A stretch of DNA of 39,499 nucleotides, taken from assembly GCF_029840925.1 (NCBI RefSeq), contig NZ_JAOCDM010000041.1, forward strand, positions 1 through 39,499. The letters are read 5' to 3'. This DNA is from Pseudomonas sp. GD03858 (GTDB lineage: Bacteria; Pseudomonadota; Gammaproteobacteria; Pseudomonadales; Pseudomonadaceae). The translations under genes and the position numbers were made by a program. Positions 28,428 through 36,868 of this stretch are shown one piece after another; position 1 is the stretch's first letter; each line of letters opens with the position of its first letter. The notes beneath the pieces were generated by a model, which saw only the letters and a list, made by a program, of their open reading frames with translations, was not told where the DNA came from and did not search any database.

Positions 28428-30557
28428 ATGTCCCGATACCCCAAGCTTCATACCCTGGCGGCCTGCCTGGCCGTCTCCTTGCCGGCACTGGCCGACGAGC
28501 ACGAGGTCGGCGCCCTCACCCTGCCCTCCACGGCGATCACCGATACCCGCGACCAGGCAACCGTCGACCTGACGACCCCGACCCAGGCCGGTTCGCGGCT
28601 GAACCTCAGCGCCCTGGAAACCCCGGCCAGCACCAGCAGCATCAGCGCCGAACAGATCCAGCAGCGCAACAACCTGACCGTGCAGGACGCCGTCACCCGC
28701 TCGCCGGGCATCACCTTCATCGGCACTCCGGGCAATGGCGGCACCGCCCTCTCCGCCCGTGGTTTCACCGGGCACAGCTCGGTCATGACCCTGTTCGATG
28801 GCGCGCGGCTGTACACCGGCGCCGGCACCCAGAGTTTCCCGGTCGATCCGTGGATGGTCGAGCGCATCGACGTGATCCGCGGCCCGGCCTCGGTGCTGTA
28901 TGGCGAGGGCGCCACCGGCGCGGTGGTCAATGTGATCCCGAAAAAGCCGTTCGCCGGCGAGATCCGCAATCATGTACGCCTCGGCTATGGCTCCTGGGAT
29001 CGCCAGCAACTGGGCCTGGACAGCGGCGGCAGCCTGAGCGAACGCCTCAGCTACCGTGTCACCCTGAACAAGCAGGAAGGCAACGGCTATGTCGACCGCA
29101 CCGACTCACGTAGCCTGGCGCTCAGCGCCGCGCTGCGCTTCGATGCCAGCGACGATTTGAGCTTCACCCTCGCCCACGAGCGTGGCGACGCGCAGCCGGC
29201 CAACTACTTCGGCACCCCGCTGATCGATGGTCACCTGCGCGGCAGCCTGAGCAAGAAGAACTACAACGTGCGTAACGACGTGCAGCGCTACCACGACGAA
29301 TGGACGCGCTTCAACACCGACTGGATCATCAGCGACAACGTCAGCGCCAGCAACCAGCTGTACTACATCAAGAGCCGTCGTCACTGGCGCAACGCCGAGG
29401 ACTATACCTGGCAGGCCGATACCGGTTTGCTGCAGCGTGGCAGCTACCTGGAGATCAAGCACAACCAGGAACAGATCGGCGATCGCCAGAGCTTCACCTT
29501 CGACCACACCCTGTTCGGCTTGCGCAGCAAGACCGTGGCCGGCGCTGAATACAACCGGATCCGCTTCAACGTCGACAGCAACTCGCCCTATATCGATGCC
29601 GAGCCAGGCGACTACATCGACCCCTGGCACCCGGCTCCGGGTGGCTTCCACAGCGACTCGCCGCTCAAGCCGCAGACCCTGTCCACCACCCGCACCTTCG
29701 CCCTGTTCGCCGAAAACCGCACCGAGCTGACAGAACGCCTGTCGCTGGTCACCGGCGTGCGCCGCGACCAGAACCATATCGAGCGCGACAACCTGGTCAA
29801 CGACACCCGCAACGATCGCAGCCTGCAAGGTGGCAACTGGCGGGTTGGCCTGGTGTATGCGCTGACCGAAGACCTGTCGTTCTACGGCCAGTACTCCACC
29901 AGCGAAGACGGCGTCAGCAACCTGGTCAGCCTCAGCCCGACGCAGATGAACTACGACCTGACCGAGGCGAAGCAGACCGAGTTCGGCGTCAAGCAGCGCT
30001 TCTGGGAAGGCCGTGGGGAGTGGACCCTGGCCGCCTACCACATCGTCAAGAAAAAGCTGCTGGTCTATGACCCGGTCTCCAAGCTCCAGCAGCAAGCCGG
30101 CCAGCAGACCTCCGATGGCCTCGAGGCCACGCTGGAGCTGGCGCTGGGCAACCAGTGGCAGCTGTCCGCCAACGCCGCGCTGGTGCGCGCACAGTACGAC
30201 GAGTATCTGCAAAGCACCTCCCAGGGCGTGATGGACCGCGCCGGCAATCGTCCGGCCAACGTCCCGCGCCGCACCGCCAACCTATGGCTGAGCAAAGGCT
30301 TCGGCCAGACCGTCGACGCCGGTATCGGCCTGCGCTATGTGGACCAGCGCTACGCCGACGTCGCCAACAGCCAGCAAGTGCCCGGCTACACCGTGGTCGA
30401 TGCCAATCTCGGCTGGCAGGTGCTGCCGGATGTGCGCCTGGGCCTGCAGGTGAACAACCTGCTCGATCGCCAGTACGTGGCTTCGGCGCACAGCGGCGAG
30501 CAGTGGCTGCTGGGCACGCCACGTTCGTACTTCGCAACGCTCGACTACAGTTTCTGA
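28428..30557 (+). CDS. TonB-dependent siderophore-type receptor under B12 control
   Basis: A 709-residue outer membrane receptor: signal peptide about 1-22 (LHTLAACLAVSLPALA), plug domain about 45-160 (NLTVQDAVTRSPGITF, IDVIRGPASVLYGEGATGAVVN), then a 22-strand type barrel ending YFATLDYSF with terminal Phe. No signalling domain precedes the plug. Size and plug motifs resemble siderophore receptors more than the smaller BtuB (about 610). The cobalamin riboswitch upstream implies a role in corrinoid supply. No ABC uptake genes are adjacent. The ATG has GGAA 4-7 nt upstream. Confidence 0.92.
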   Translation: MSRYPKLHTLAACLAVSLPALADEHEVGALTLPSTAITDTRDQATVDLTTPTQAGSRLNLSALETPASTSSISAEQIQQRNNLTVQDAVTRSPGITFIGTPGNGGTALSARGFTGHSSVMTLFDGARLYTGAGTQSFPVDPWMVERIDVIRGPASVLYGEGATGAVVNVIPKKPFAGEIRNHVRLGYGSWDRQQLGLDSGGSLSERLSYRVTLNKQEGNGYVDRTDSRSLALSAALRFDASDDLSFTLAHERGDAQPANYFGTPLIDGHLRGSLSKKNYNVRNDVQRYHDEWTRFNTDWIISDNVSASNQLYYIKSRRHWRNAEDYTWQADTGLLQRGSYLEIKHNQEQIGDRQSFTFDHTLFGLRSKTVAGAEYNRIRFNVDSNSPYIDAEPGDYIDPWHPAPGGFHSDSPLKPQTLSTTRTFALFAENRTELTERLSLVTGVRRDQNHIERDNLVNDTRNDRSLQGGNWRVGLVYALTEDLSFYGQYSTSEDGVSNLVSLSPTQMNYDLTEAKQTEFGVKQRFWEGRGEWTLAAYHIVKKKLLVYDPVSKLQQQAGQQTSDGLEATLELALGNQWQLSANAALVRAQYDEYLQSTSQGVMDRAGNRPANVPRRTANLWLSKGFGQTVDAGIGLRYVDQRYADVANSQQVPGYTVVDANLGWQVLPDVRLGLQVNNLLDRQYVASAHSGEQWLLGTPRSYFATLDYSF

Positions 30558-30563
30558 ACCACT

Positions 30564-30596
30564 GCTCGCGCGGCGCTTGATCAACGCCGCGCGAGC
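30564..30596 (+). terminator. Hairpin terminator after the TonB receptor
   Basis: A perfect 12-bp stem GCTCGCGCGGCG / CGCCGCGCGAGC with a 9-nt loop, directly after the stop codon. Very stable; no T run. Confidence 0.7.
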
Positions 30597-30637
30597 TGCT
30601 CGACTATGGCCATGCCTTCGTTCGCAAGCCGCGCGCC

Positions 30638-31693
30638 ATGACCGACAACCCGCACCTGCCCGCCTCGCCCGTGCCGGCCCTCGACCAACCGCGCACCCTG
30701 CTGTTTCTTGCCTATGGGCAAATGGGCCTGCTTGACCTGACCGGCGCGCAGACCGTGTTCTGGGCCGCGACCAAGGCCCGGGCCGCGCGCGGCCTGCCGG
30801 GCTACCGCATCATCACCGCCAGCCTCGAGGGCGGCCTGGTCAGCACCGCCGAAGGGTTGGCGATCGCCACCGAGCCCCTGGCACCCTGGCTGCGCGAACC
30901 GTTCGACACCCTGGTGGTGCCGGGCGCCCCGGAGATCGTGCGCACCCTGCCCGAGCACGGCGAGCTGGTCAGCTGGCTGCGCCTGGCCGCCGCGCAAGCC
31001 CGGCGCACCGCCTCGGTGTGCAGCGGCACCTTCCTGCTGGCCGCCGCCGGCCTGCTCGACGGTCGCCGCGCGGCGACCCACTGGGCCATGTGCGACGCCC
31101 TGCACCAACGCTTCCCGGCCATCGACGTGGACGGCGAAGCGATCTTCGTGCAACAGGACAATGTCTGGACCTCGGCAGGCGTCAGCGCTGGCATCGACCT
31201 GGCACTGGCGCTGGTCGAAAGCGACTGCGGCCGTGGCGTCGCCATGGAGGTCGCCCGCGAGCTGGTGGTGTTCCTCAAGCGCCCGGGCGGGCAGGCGCAG
31301 TTCAGCGAACTGCTCAAGGCCCAGGGCGAGGACAGCGCCGCGTTCGACGCGCTGCACGTGTGGCTCAACGACCACCTGGACGACCCGCGCCTGAACGTCG
31401 AGCGCCTGGCCGCGCAGGCACGCATGAGCCTGCGCAACTTCACCCGCGTCTACAAGCAGAAGACCGGCCGCACGCCGGCCAAGGCCATCGAACTGTTTCG
31501 CCTCGAAGCGGCGCGGCGGCTGCTGGAGAACACCGAGCTGCACATCGAGCAGATCGCCCGGCGCTGTGGCTTTGGTGGCGAGGAACGCATGCGCCTGGCA
31601 TTCCAGCGCCACCTGGCCGTGACCCCGCGCGACTACCGCGCGCGCTTCGCCCACTGCGTGCCACTGGCCGAAATCCAGGGTTCTTTGGCCTAG
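30638..31693 (+). CDS. GlxA-type AraC regulator with DJ-1/PfpI domain
   Basis: A 351-residue GATase1-like transcription factor: N-terminal DJ-1/PfpI domain (about 20-190; nucleophile-elbow Cys128 in ASVCSGTFLL) and a C-terminal AraC double HTH (about 247-332; VERLAAQARMSLRNFTRVYK, IEQIARRCGFGGEERMRLAF). Such regulators often sense small nitrogen compounds. Weak ribosome binding site. The next gene on the same strand, an NDH-2-like flavoprotein 170 nt on, may be a target. Effector unknown. Confidence 0.94.
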   Translation: MTDNPHLPASPVPALDQPRTLLFLAYGQMGLLDLTGAQTVFWAATKARAARGLPGYRIITASLEGGLVSTAEGLAIATEPLAPWLREPFDTLVVPGAPEIVRTLPEHGELVSWLRLAAAQARRTASVCSGTFLLAAAGLLDGRRAATHWAMCDALHQRFPAIDVDGEAIFVQQDNVWTSAGVSAGIDLALALVESDCGRGVAMEVARELVVFLKRPGGQAQFSELLKAQGEDSAAFDALHVWLNDHLDDPRLNVERLAAQARMSLRNFTRVYKQKTGRTPAKAIELFRLEAARRLLENTELHIEQIARRCGFGGEERMRLAFQRHLAVTPRDYRARFAHCVPLAEIQGSLA

Positions 31694-31862
31694 GGCCAAT
31701 AACGCCGGGCGCTTAGCATCCTGGCGGCAGAAGTGATCCCCCGCGGCTCACGTCTGTCGGCACGCGGCCCATCCCAGCCAGCAAGGCGTACGCTTTTCCC
31801 ACCGCCGTGCCCGAACCGACAACACCAACAACCCCGGTCTTCGGAACCGCCAGGAGCACCCC

Positions 31863-33071
31863 ATGAAACAGATCCTGATCATTGGCGCAGGCTTCGCCGG
31901 GCTGTGGAGCGCCCTGGGCGCCGCCCGCCTGCTCGACCAGCACCAGCGCGACGACGTGCGCATCACTCTCCTCGCACCTCAGGCCGAACTGCATATCCGC
32001 CCACGCTTCTACGAGCCCGAGGTCCACACCATGGCCGCGCCGCTGCAGGCGCTGTTCGACACGGTCGGTGTGCAGTTCGTCAGAGGCAGCGCCCTGCACA
32101 TCGACGAAGACGCGCGCCAGGTCACCTACCGTGACCCCGCGGGCAAAGAGGCGAAGCTCGGCTACGATCGCCTGATCATGGCCTGCGGCAGCCTGCTCAA
32201 CCGACCAACGCTGGAAGGTTTCGACCAGCATGCCTTCGATGTCGACAAGATCGACTCGGCCAGCCGCCTGGAACAACACCTCAAGTCCCTGGCCAGCCGC
32301 CCCGACAGCCCGGCACGCAATACCGTGGTGGTGGCTGGCGGCGGCTTCACCGGCATCGAGACCGCCACTGAACTGCCGGCGCGCCTGCGCAAGATCCTGG
32401 GCGAGCACACCAGGCTGCGCATCGTGGTGGTCGACCGTGGCACGAAGATCGGCGCCGCGCTGGGTGACGGTATTCGCCCGGCCATCGAACAAGCATCGGC
32501 GGCACTGGGCATCGAATGGATCTGCGGCGCCACGGTGGCGGCGGTGGACGCCGGTGGCGTGCTGCTCGACAACGGCGAGCGCATCGCCGCCAGCACGGTG
32601 ATCTGGACCGTCGGCTTCAAGGCCAATCCGTTGACCGAGCAGGTCAGCGGCGAGCGTGACCGCCAAGGACGCCTGCACGTCGACGGCCACCTCAAGGTCC
32701 AGGGCAACGCGGCAGTGTATGCCGCCGGGGATGTGGCGTACGCGGCATGCGACGATACCGGCAACCACGCCGTGATGTCCTGCCAGCACGCCATTCCACT
32801 GGGCCGCTATGCCGGCAACAATGCCGCCGCCGAACTGATCGGCGTGGCGCCGATGACCTACAGCCAACCCAAGTACGTTACCTGCCTGGACCTCGGCGCC
32901 TGGGGCGCGGTGTATACCGAAGGCTGGGAGCGCACGGTCTCGCCGCCTACCGACAAGGTCGAGGCCAAGGCGCTCAAGCAGCAGATCAATTCGGTGTGGA
33001 TCTACCCTCCGGCCGCCGACGATCGAGCGGCTGCGCTGGCAGCTGCCGATCCATTGATTCCGGTGGCCTGA
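31863..33071 (+). CDS. NDH-2-like NAD(P)/FAD pyridine nucleotide-disulfide oxidoreductase
   Basis: A 402-residue flavoprotein with two Rossmann units: FAD-binding IIGAGFAGL (residues 6-14), NAD-binding VVAGGGFTGIE (about 156-166) and the FAD-closing VYAAGDVAYA (D290). Order and length fit type-II NADH dehydrogenase-like enzymes; there is no clear C-terminal membrane helix, so it is probably a peripheral quinone reductase or related protein. AGGAGC precedes the ATG. Its physiological acceptor is not known from sequence. Confidence 0.93.
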   Translation: MKQILIIGAGFAGLWSALGAARLLDQHQRDDVRITLLAPQAELHIRPRFYEPEVHTMAAPLQALFDTVGVQFVRGSALHIDEDARQVTYRDPAGKEAKLGYDRLIMACGSLLNRPTLEGFDQHAFDVDKIDSASRLEQHLKSLASRPDSPARNTVVVAGGGFTGIETATELPARLRKILGEHTRLRIVVVDRGTKIGAALGDGIRPAIEQASAALGIEWICGATVAAVDAGGVLLDNGERIAASTVIWTVGFKANPLTEQVSGERDRQGRLHVDGHLKVQGNAAVYAAGDVAYAACDDTGNHAVMSCQHAIPLGRYAGNNAAAELIGVAPMTYSQPKYVTCLDLGAWGAVYTEGWERTVSPPTDKVEAKALKQQINSVWIYPPAADDRAAALAAADPLIPVA

Positions 33072-33080
33072 CGGCCTGCC

Positions 33081-33123
33081 GTGGGTTTCAGTCACGGCCC
33101 GGGGCTTCGCGGCTGAAACCCAC
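33081..33123 (+). terminator. Hairpin after the NDH-2-like gene
   Basis: GTGGGTTTCAG (33081-33091) with CTGAAACCCAC (33113-33123), perfect 11-bp arms around 21 nt, 9 nt after the stop. Likely a terminator or mRNA end-structure. Confidence 0.55.
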
Positions 33124-33162
33124 AATGTTGCGCAAGTAAAGCCTTCGCCTTCGATACCCGTT

Positions 33163-33177
33163 ATGCATCGAATGCAT
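33163..33177. promoter_or_regulatory. Inverted repeat upstream of the YghU-type GST
   Basis: ATGCAT-CGA-ATGCAT, 15 bp, 84 nt before the gst start. Candidate operator; the binding protein is not evident. Confidence 0.3.
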
Positions 33178-33260
33178 TTGTCCCGCGCGCCGAACCCATG
33201 GCATGAATGCAGGTCCACGTCTTTACCTGACGACATCCCTGCTTCCAGGAGACTTCGCGC

Positions 33261-34100
33261 ATGAGCAAGCCCAGCTACGTCCCGCCCAAGGTCTGGACCT
33301 TCGAGGCACCCTCGGGCGGTCAATTCGCCAGCATCAACCGCCCGGTCGCTGGCCCCACCCACGACAAGCCGCTGCCGCTGGGCAAGCATCCGCTGCAGCT
33401 CTATTCCCTGGCCACGCCCAACGGGGTCAAGGTGACCATCCTGCTCGAGGAGCTGCTGGCCCTGGGGCACGCTGGCGCCGAGTACGACGCCTGGCTGATC
33501 CGCATTGGCGAGGGCGACCAGTTCGGCAGTGGTTTCGTCGACGTCAACCCGAACTCGAAGATCCCGGCGTTGCTCGATCGCAGTGTCGAACCACCGGTGC
33601 GGGTCTTCGAATCAGGCTCGATCCTGCTGTACCTCGCGGAGAAGTTCGGCGCCTTCCTGCCCAAGGCACCGGCCGCGCGCACCGAGAGCCTGAACTGGCT
33701 GTTCTGGCAGATGGGCTCGGCACCCTACCTGGGCGGCGGGTTCGGTCATTTCTACGTCTACGCGCCGGAGAAGTTCGAATACGCCATCAACCGCTTCACC
33801 ATGGAGGCCAAGCGCCAACTCGACGTGCTCGATCAGCGCCTGGCCCAAAGCACCTACCTGGGCGGCGACGAATACAGCATCGCCGACATCGCCGTGTGGC
33901 CATGGTACGGCCAGCTGGTACGCGGCAATCTGTACGGCGCGGCAGAGTTCCTCGCGGTGCATGAATACCCGCATGTGCAGCGCTGGGCAGAAATCATCGC
34001 CCAGCGCCCGGCGGTGCAGCGCGGCACCCGGGTCAACCGTACCTGGGGCGACGAGGCGAGCCAGGTGCCGGAACGGCATGCCGCGGCCGATCTAATTTGA
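33261..34100 (+). CDS. yghU: YghU-type glutathione S-transferase
   Basis: A 279-residue GST of the YghU/YfcG (nu) class: N-terminal extension (about 1-40), thioredoxin-like domain (about 43-125; LPLGKHPLQLYSLATPNGVKV, SKIPAL, ESGSILLYLAEKFG) and helical C-domain with GDEYSIADIAVWPWYG. YghU acts on lipid and other hydroperoxides or disulfides with two bound GSH. AGGAG precedes the ATG; a typical single gene. Confidence 0.95.
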   Translation: MSKPSYVPPKVWTFEAPSGGQFASINRPVAGPTHDKPLPLGKHPLQLYSLATPNGVKVTILLEELLALGHAGAEYDAWLIRIGEGDQFGSGFVDVNPNSKIPALLDRSVEPPVRVFESGSILLYLAEKFGAFLPKAPAARTESLNWLFWQMGSAPYLGGGFGHFYVYAPEKFEYAINRFTMEAKRQLDVLDQRLAQSTYLGGDEYSIADIAVWPWYGQLVRGNLYGAAEFLAVHEYPHVQRWAEIIAQRPAVQRGTRVNRTWGDEASQVPERHAAADLI

Positions 34101-34109
34101 TACGCGCGC

Positions 34110-34132
34110 GGGAGCGATAGCGCATCGCTCCC
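34110..34132. repeat. Small palindrome between GST and amidase genes
   Basis: GGGAGCGAT-AGCGC-ATCGCTCCC, a 9-bp hairpin similar to a partial REP unit, 10 nt after the GST stop. Could act as a weak terminator. Confidence 0.5.
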
Positions 34133-34248
34133 ACAACGTTTTGCCCCGCTGCAACGAAGCATTTCCCCGCTGCATGCCTGCGCCCCTCGGGACCTTCTTG
34201 CTACACTCGCCGCCATGATTTTTCCACCTGCACAACTGTGGTGACAGC

Positions 34249-35952
34249 ATGATCGAGGTAACCGAGGTTTCCATTGCCGAGCTGCGCGACGCGCTCGAGT
34301 CCGGCCGCACGACCGCCGTCGAACTGGTCAAGGCCTACCTGGCGCGTATCGACGCCTACGATGGCAAGGACACCGCCACCGCACTCAACGCCGTGGTCGT
34401 CCGCAATCCTGACGCGCTCAAGGAGGCCGAAGCCTCCGATGCGCGCCGGGCACGCGGCGAGACCCTCGGCCCGCTGGACGGCATTCCCTACACCGCCAAG
34501 GACAGCTACCTGGTCAAGGGCCTGACCGCCGCGTCCGGCAGCCCGGCATTCAAGGATCTGGTCGCCCAGCGCGATGCCTTCACCGTCGAGCGCCTGCGCG
34601 CCGGCGGCGCCATCTGCCTGGGCAAGACCAACATGCCGCCCATGGCCAACGGCGGCATGCAGCGTGGCGTGTACGGCCGCGCCGAGAGCCCGTACAACGC
34701 CGACTACCTGACCGCACCGTTCGCCTCGGGCTCGTCCAACGGCGCCGGGACCGCCACCGCCGCCAGCTACAGCGCCTTCGGCCTGGCCGAGGAAACCTGG
34801 TCCAGTGGCCGTGGCCCGGCCTCGAACAACGGCCTGTGCGCCTACACCCCGTCGCGCGGGGTGATCTCGGTGCGCGGCAACTGGCCGCTGACGCCGACCA
34901 TGGACGTGGTGGTGCCCTATGCCCGAACCATGGCCGACCTGCTGGAAATTCTCGATGTGGTGGTGGCCGACGACGCCGACAGCCGTGGCGACCTGTGGCG
35001 CCTGCAACCCTGGGTGCCGATCCCGACCGCCTCGAGCGTGCGTCCGCAATCGTACCTGGACCTGGCCGTGGGCGCCGAGTCGCTCAAAGGCAAGCGTTTT
35101 GCCGTGCCACGCATGTACATCAACGCCGACGCCGCAGCCGGTACCTCGGAGAAGCCCGGCATCGGCGGTCCGACCGGCCAGCGCATCAACACCCGCGCCA
35201 GTGTCATCGACCTGTGGCAGCAGGCGCGCCAGGCCCTGGAAGCGGCCGGCGCCGAAGTGGTCGAGACCGACTTCCCGCTGGTCTCCAACTGCGAAGGCGA
35301 CCGCCCGGGCGCGCCCACCGTGTTCAACCGCGGCATCGTCAGCAAGGCGTTCCTGCACGACGAGCTGTGGGAGTTGTCCGGCTGGGCCTTCGACGACTTC
35401 CTGCGCGCCAACGACGACCCCAGGCTCAACCGCCTGGCCGATGTCGATGGCCCGCAGATCTTCCCCCACGACCCGGGAACCCTGCCCAACCGTGAGGATG
35501 ACCTGGCCGCAGGCATGGACGAATACGTCAACATGGCCAAGCGCGGCCTGAAGACCTGGGACCAGATCGCCACCGTGCCCGATGGCCTGCGCGGCCTGGA
35601 ACAGACCCGCAAGCTCGACCTCGAAGACTGGATGGATGCTCAAGGCCTGGACGCGGTGCTGTTCCCCACCGTGGCCGACGTCGGCCCGGCGGATGCCGAT
35701 GTGAACCCCGAGTCGGCGGACATCGCCTGGAGCAACGGCATCTGGGTGGCCAACGGCAACCTGGCGATCCGTCACCTGGGCGTGCCGACCGTGACCGTGC
35801 CGATGGGCGTGATGGCAGACATCGGCATGCCGGTGGGCCTGACCTTCGCTGGCAAGGCCTACAGCGACAACAATCTGTTGAAATTCGCCGCCGCCTTCGA
35901 GTCGACCGGCTCGCGCCGCATGATCCCGCCGCGCACGCCGAAGCTGGGTTGA
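34249..35952 (+). CDS. Amidase-signature family hydrolase
   Basis: A 567-residue amidase-signature (AS) protein, longer than the usual 450-500. The Ser-cisSer-Lys triad can be placed: Lys84 in YTAKDSYL, Ser163 in SGSSNGAG and Ser186 in TWSSGRGPAS. The standard AS motif GSDTGGSIRxPA is therefore diverged here to AEETWSSGRGPA; the residues still align. The product of substrate cleavage is unknown. Weak ribosome binding site. No operon partner: a REP region follows. Confidence 0.9.
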   Translation: MIEVTEVSIAELRDALESGRTTAVELVKAYLARIDAYDGKDTATALNAVVVRNPDALKEAEASDARRARGETLGPLDGIPYTAKDSYLVKGLTAASGSPAFKDLVAQRDAFTVERLRAGGAICLGKTNMPPMANGGMQRGVYGRAESPYNADYLTAPFASGSSNGAGTATAASYSAFGLAEETWSSGRGPASNNGLCAYTPSRGVISVRGNWPLTPTMDVVVPYARTMADLLEILDVVVADDADSRGDLWRLQPWVPIPTASSVRPQSYLDLAVGAESLKGKRFAVPRMYINADAAAGTSEKPGIGGPTGQRINTRASVIDLWQQARQALEAAGAEVVETDFPLVSNCEGDRPGAPTVFNRGIVSKAFLHDELWELSGWAFDDFLRANDDPRLNRLADVDGPQIFPHDPGTLPNREDDLAAGMDEYVNMAKRGLKTWDQIATVPDGLRGLEQTRKLDLEDWMDAQGLDAVLFPTVADVGPADADVNPESADIAWSNGIWVANGNLAIRHLGVPTVTVPMGVMADIGMPVGLTFAGKAYSDNNLLKFAAAFESTGSRRMIPPRTPKLG

Positions 35953-35958
35953 GGTAGC

Positions 35959-36050
35959 CGCTTCGCGGGCAAACCCGCTGCCACAGGTACGTCGCTTCTG
36001 CCTGTGGGAGCGGGCTTGCCCGTGATCACCGGCAGAGCCGGTGCCATCCA
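35959..36050. repeat. Paired REP elements (family B)
   Basis: Two inverted family-B copies between the amidase and the YheO-type regulator, including CACCGGCAGAGCCGGTG, TGTGGGAGCGGGCTTGCCC and the tail GTGCCATCCATCAGG. Confidence 0.88.
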
Positions 36051-36123
36051 TCAGGTTGCACGCTGCCTCTGTGCCCGAAGCTGAATCCCCCCCTGCAACA
36101 GCCCGCTAGCCAATTTCAACAAT

Positions 36124-36163
36124 GCATGCAAAAATCAACAAAAAATTGATTTTGAGTGCATGC
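36124..36163. promoter_or_regulatory. Nested inverted repeat at the start of the YheO-type regulator gene
   Basis: Outer arms GCATGCA (36124-36130) and TGCATGC (36157-36163); inner arms AAAATCAA (36131-36138) and TTGATTTT (36146-36153) around 7 nt, with a 3-nt GAG bulge on the right. It ends 1 nt before the chosen ATG (36165). It could be an autoregulatory operator or an mRNA hairpin that hides the start. Confidence 0.5.
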
Positions 36164-36164
36164 C

Positions 36165-36854
36165 ATGATGACATCCGCCGAAGAGCGCCAGCTCACCTTC
36201 ACCGTGCTCAAGGCCACTCTCCAGGCCCTGGCCAGCGTCGTCCCGCGCAATGTCGAAATCCTCTTGCACGACCTCGACCACCCCGAGCGCTCGGTGGTGG
36301 CCATCGCCAATGGCCACCTGTCGGGACGCCAGGTCGGCAGCCCGATCCTTGCCGCGCCCGAACAGGACCAGGGCTTCAAGGCACTGATGCAGGCCTGCGG
36401 CTCGCAGCACGGCTGCGAGCCGGTGGTGCTGCCCGATTACCCCACCACGCTCAAGGGCCGCTCCCTGCGCAGCGCCACGGCGATCTTTCGCGACAGCGCC
36501 GGCCAGCCCTTCGCCAGCCTGTGCGTGAACACCGATGTCAGCGGTCTCGACGCGGCCATGGCGTTTCTCCAGCACTTCCAACCCCTGGGCGCCATGCCGG
36601 CAGCCAGCGACGAGCCGGCCGACATGGCCGTGCTGATGGCCGAGATCATCCAGGCTGCGCTGCAACGCAGCGGCCAGGGTCGGATGAACAAACAGGCCAA
36701 GGTCGACGCCGTGCGGGTGATGCAGGAGCGGGGCCTGTTCATCGTCAAGGGCGGCGTCGAGAAGGCCGCCGATGCCCTGGGTGTGACCCGCTATACCATC
36801 TACAACTACCTGGAGCAGCTGCGGGGCGAAAGCTCCCCGGCCCCACATCCATGA
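36165..36854 (+). CDS. YheO/DauR-type PAS-HTH transcriptional regulator
   Basis: A 229-residue protein with an N-terminal YheO-like PAS domain (about 10-130; FTVLKATLQALASVVPRN, NGHLSGRQVG) and a C-terminal HTH_22 (about 165-225; ADALGVTRYTIYNYLEQL). It resembles DauR, the repressor of D-arginine use in P. aeruginosa. GTG at 36156 is an alternative start; ATG 36165 is preferred because of GAG spacing. Its stop (TGA) overlaps an upstream ATG of the next gene, which suggests coupling with the PLP enzyme. Confidence 0.92.
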   Translation: MMTSAEERQLTFTVLKATLQALASVVPRNVEILLHDLDHPERSVVAIANGHLSGRQVGSPILAAPEQDQGFKALMQACGSQHGCEPVVLPDYPTTLKGRSLRSATAIFRDSAGQPFASLCVNTDVSGLDAAMAFLQHFQPLGAMPAASDEPADMAVLMAEIIQAALQRSGQGRMNKQAKVDAVRVMQERGLFIVKGGVEKAADALGVTRYTIYNYLEQLRGESSPAPHP

Positions 36855-36868
36855 CCACGGAGCCCGCC

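Noticed and set aside
29106..30212. A 368-codon minus-strand frame opposite the TonB receptor
   Set aside because: Antisense shadow of the receptor gene.
36122..36850. Upstream extension of the PLP enzyme frame through the YheO-type gene
   Set aside because: It lies out of frame over a certain gene; the enzyme's own GGAG-ATG and family N-terminus are at 36869.
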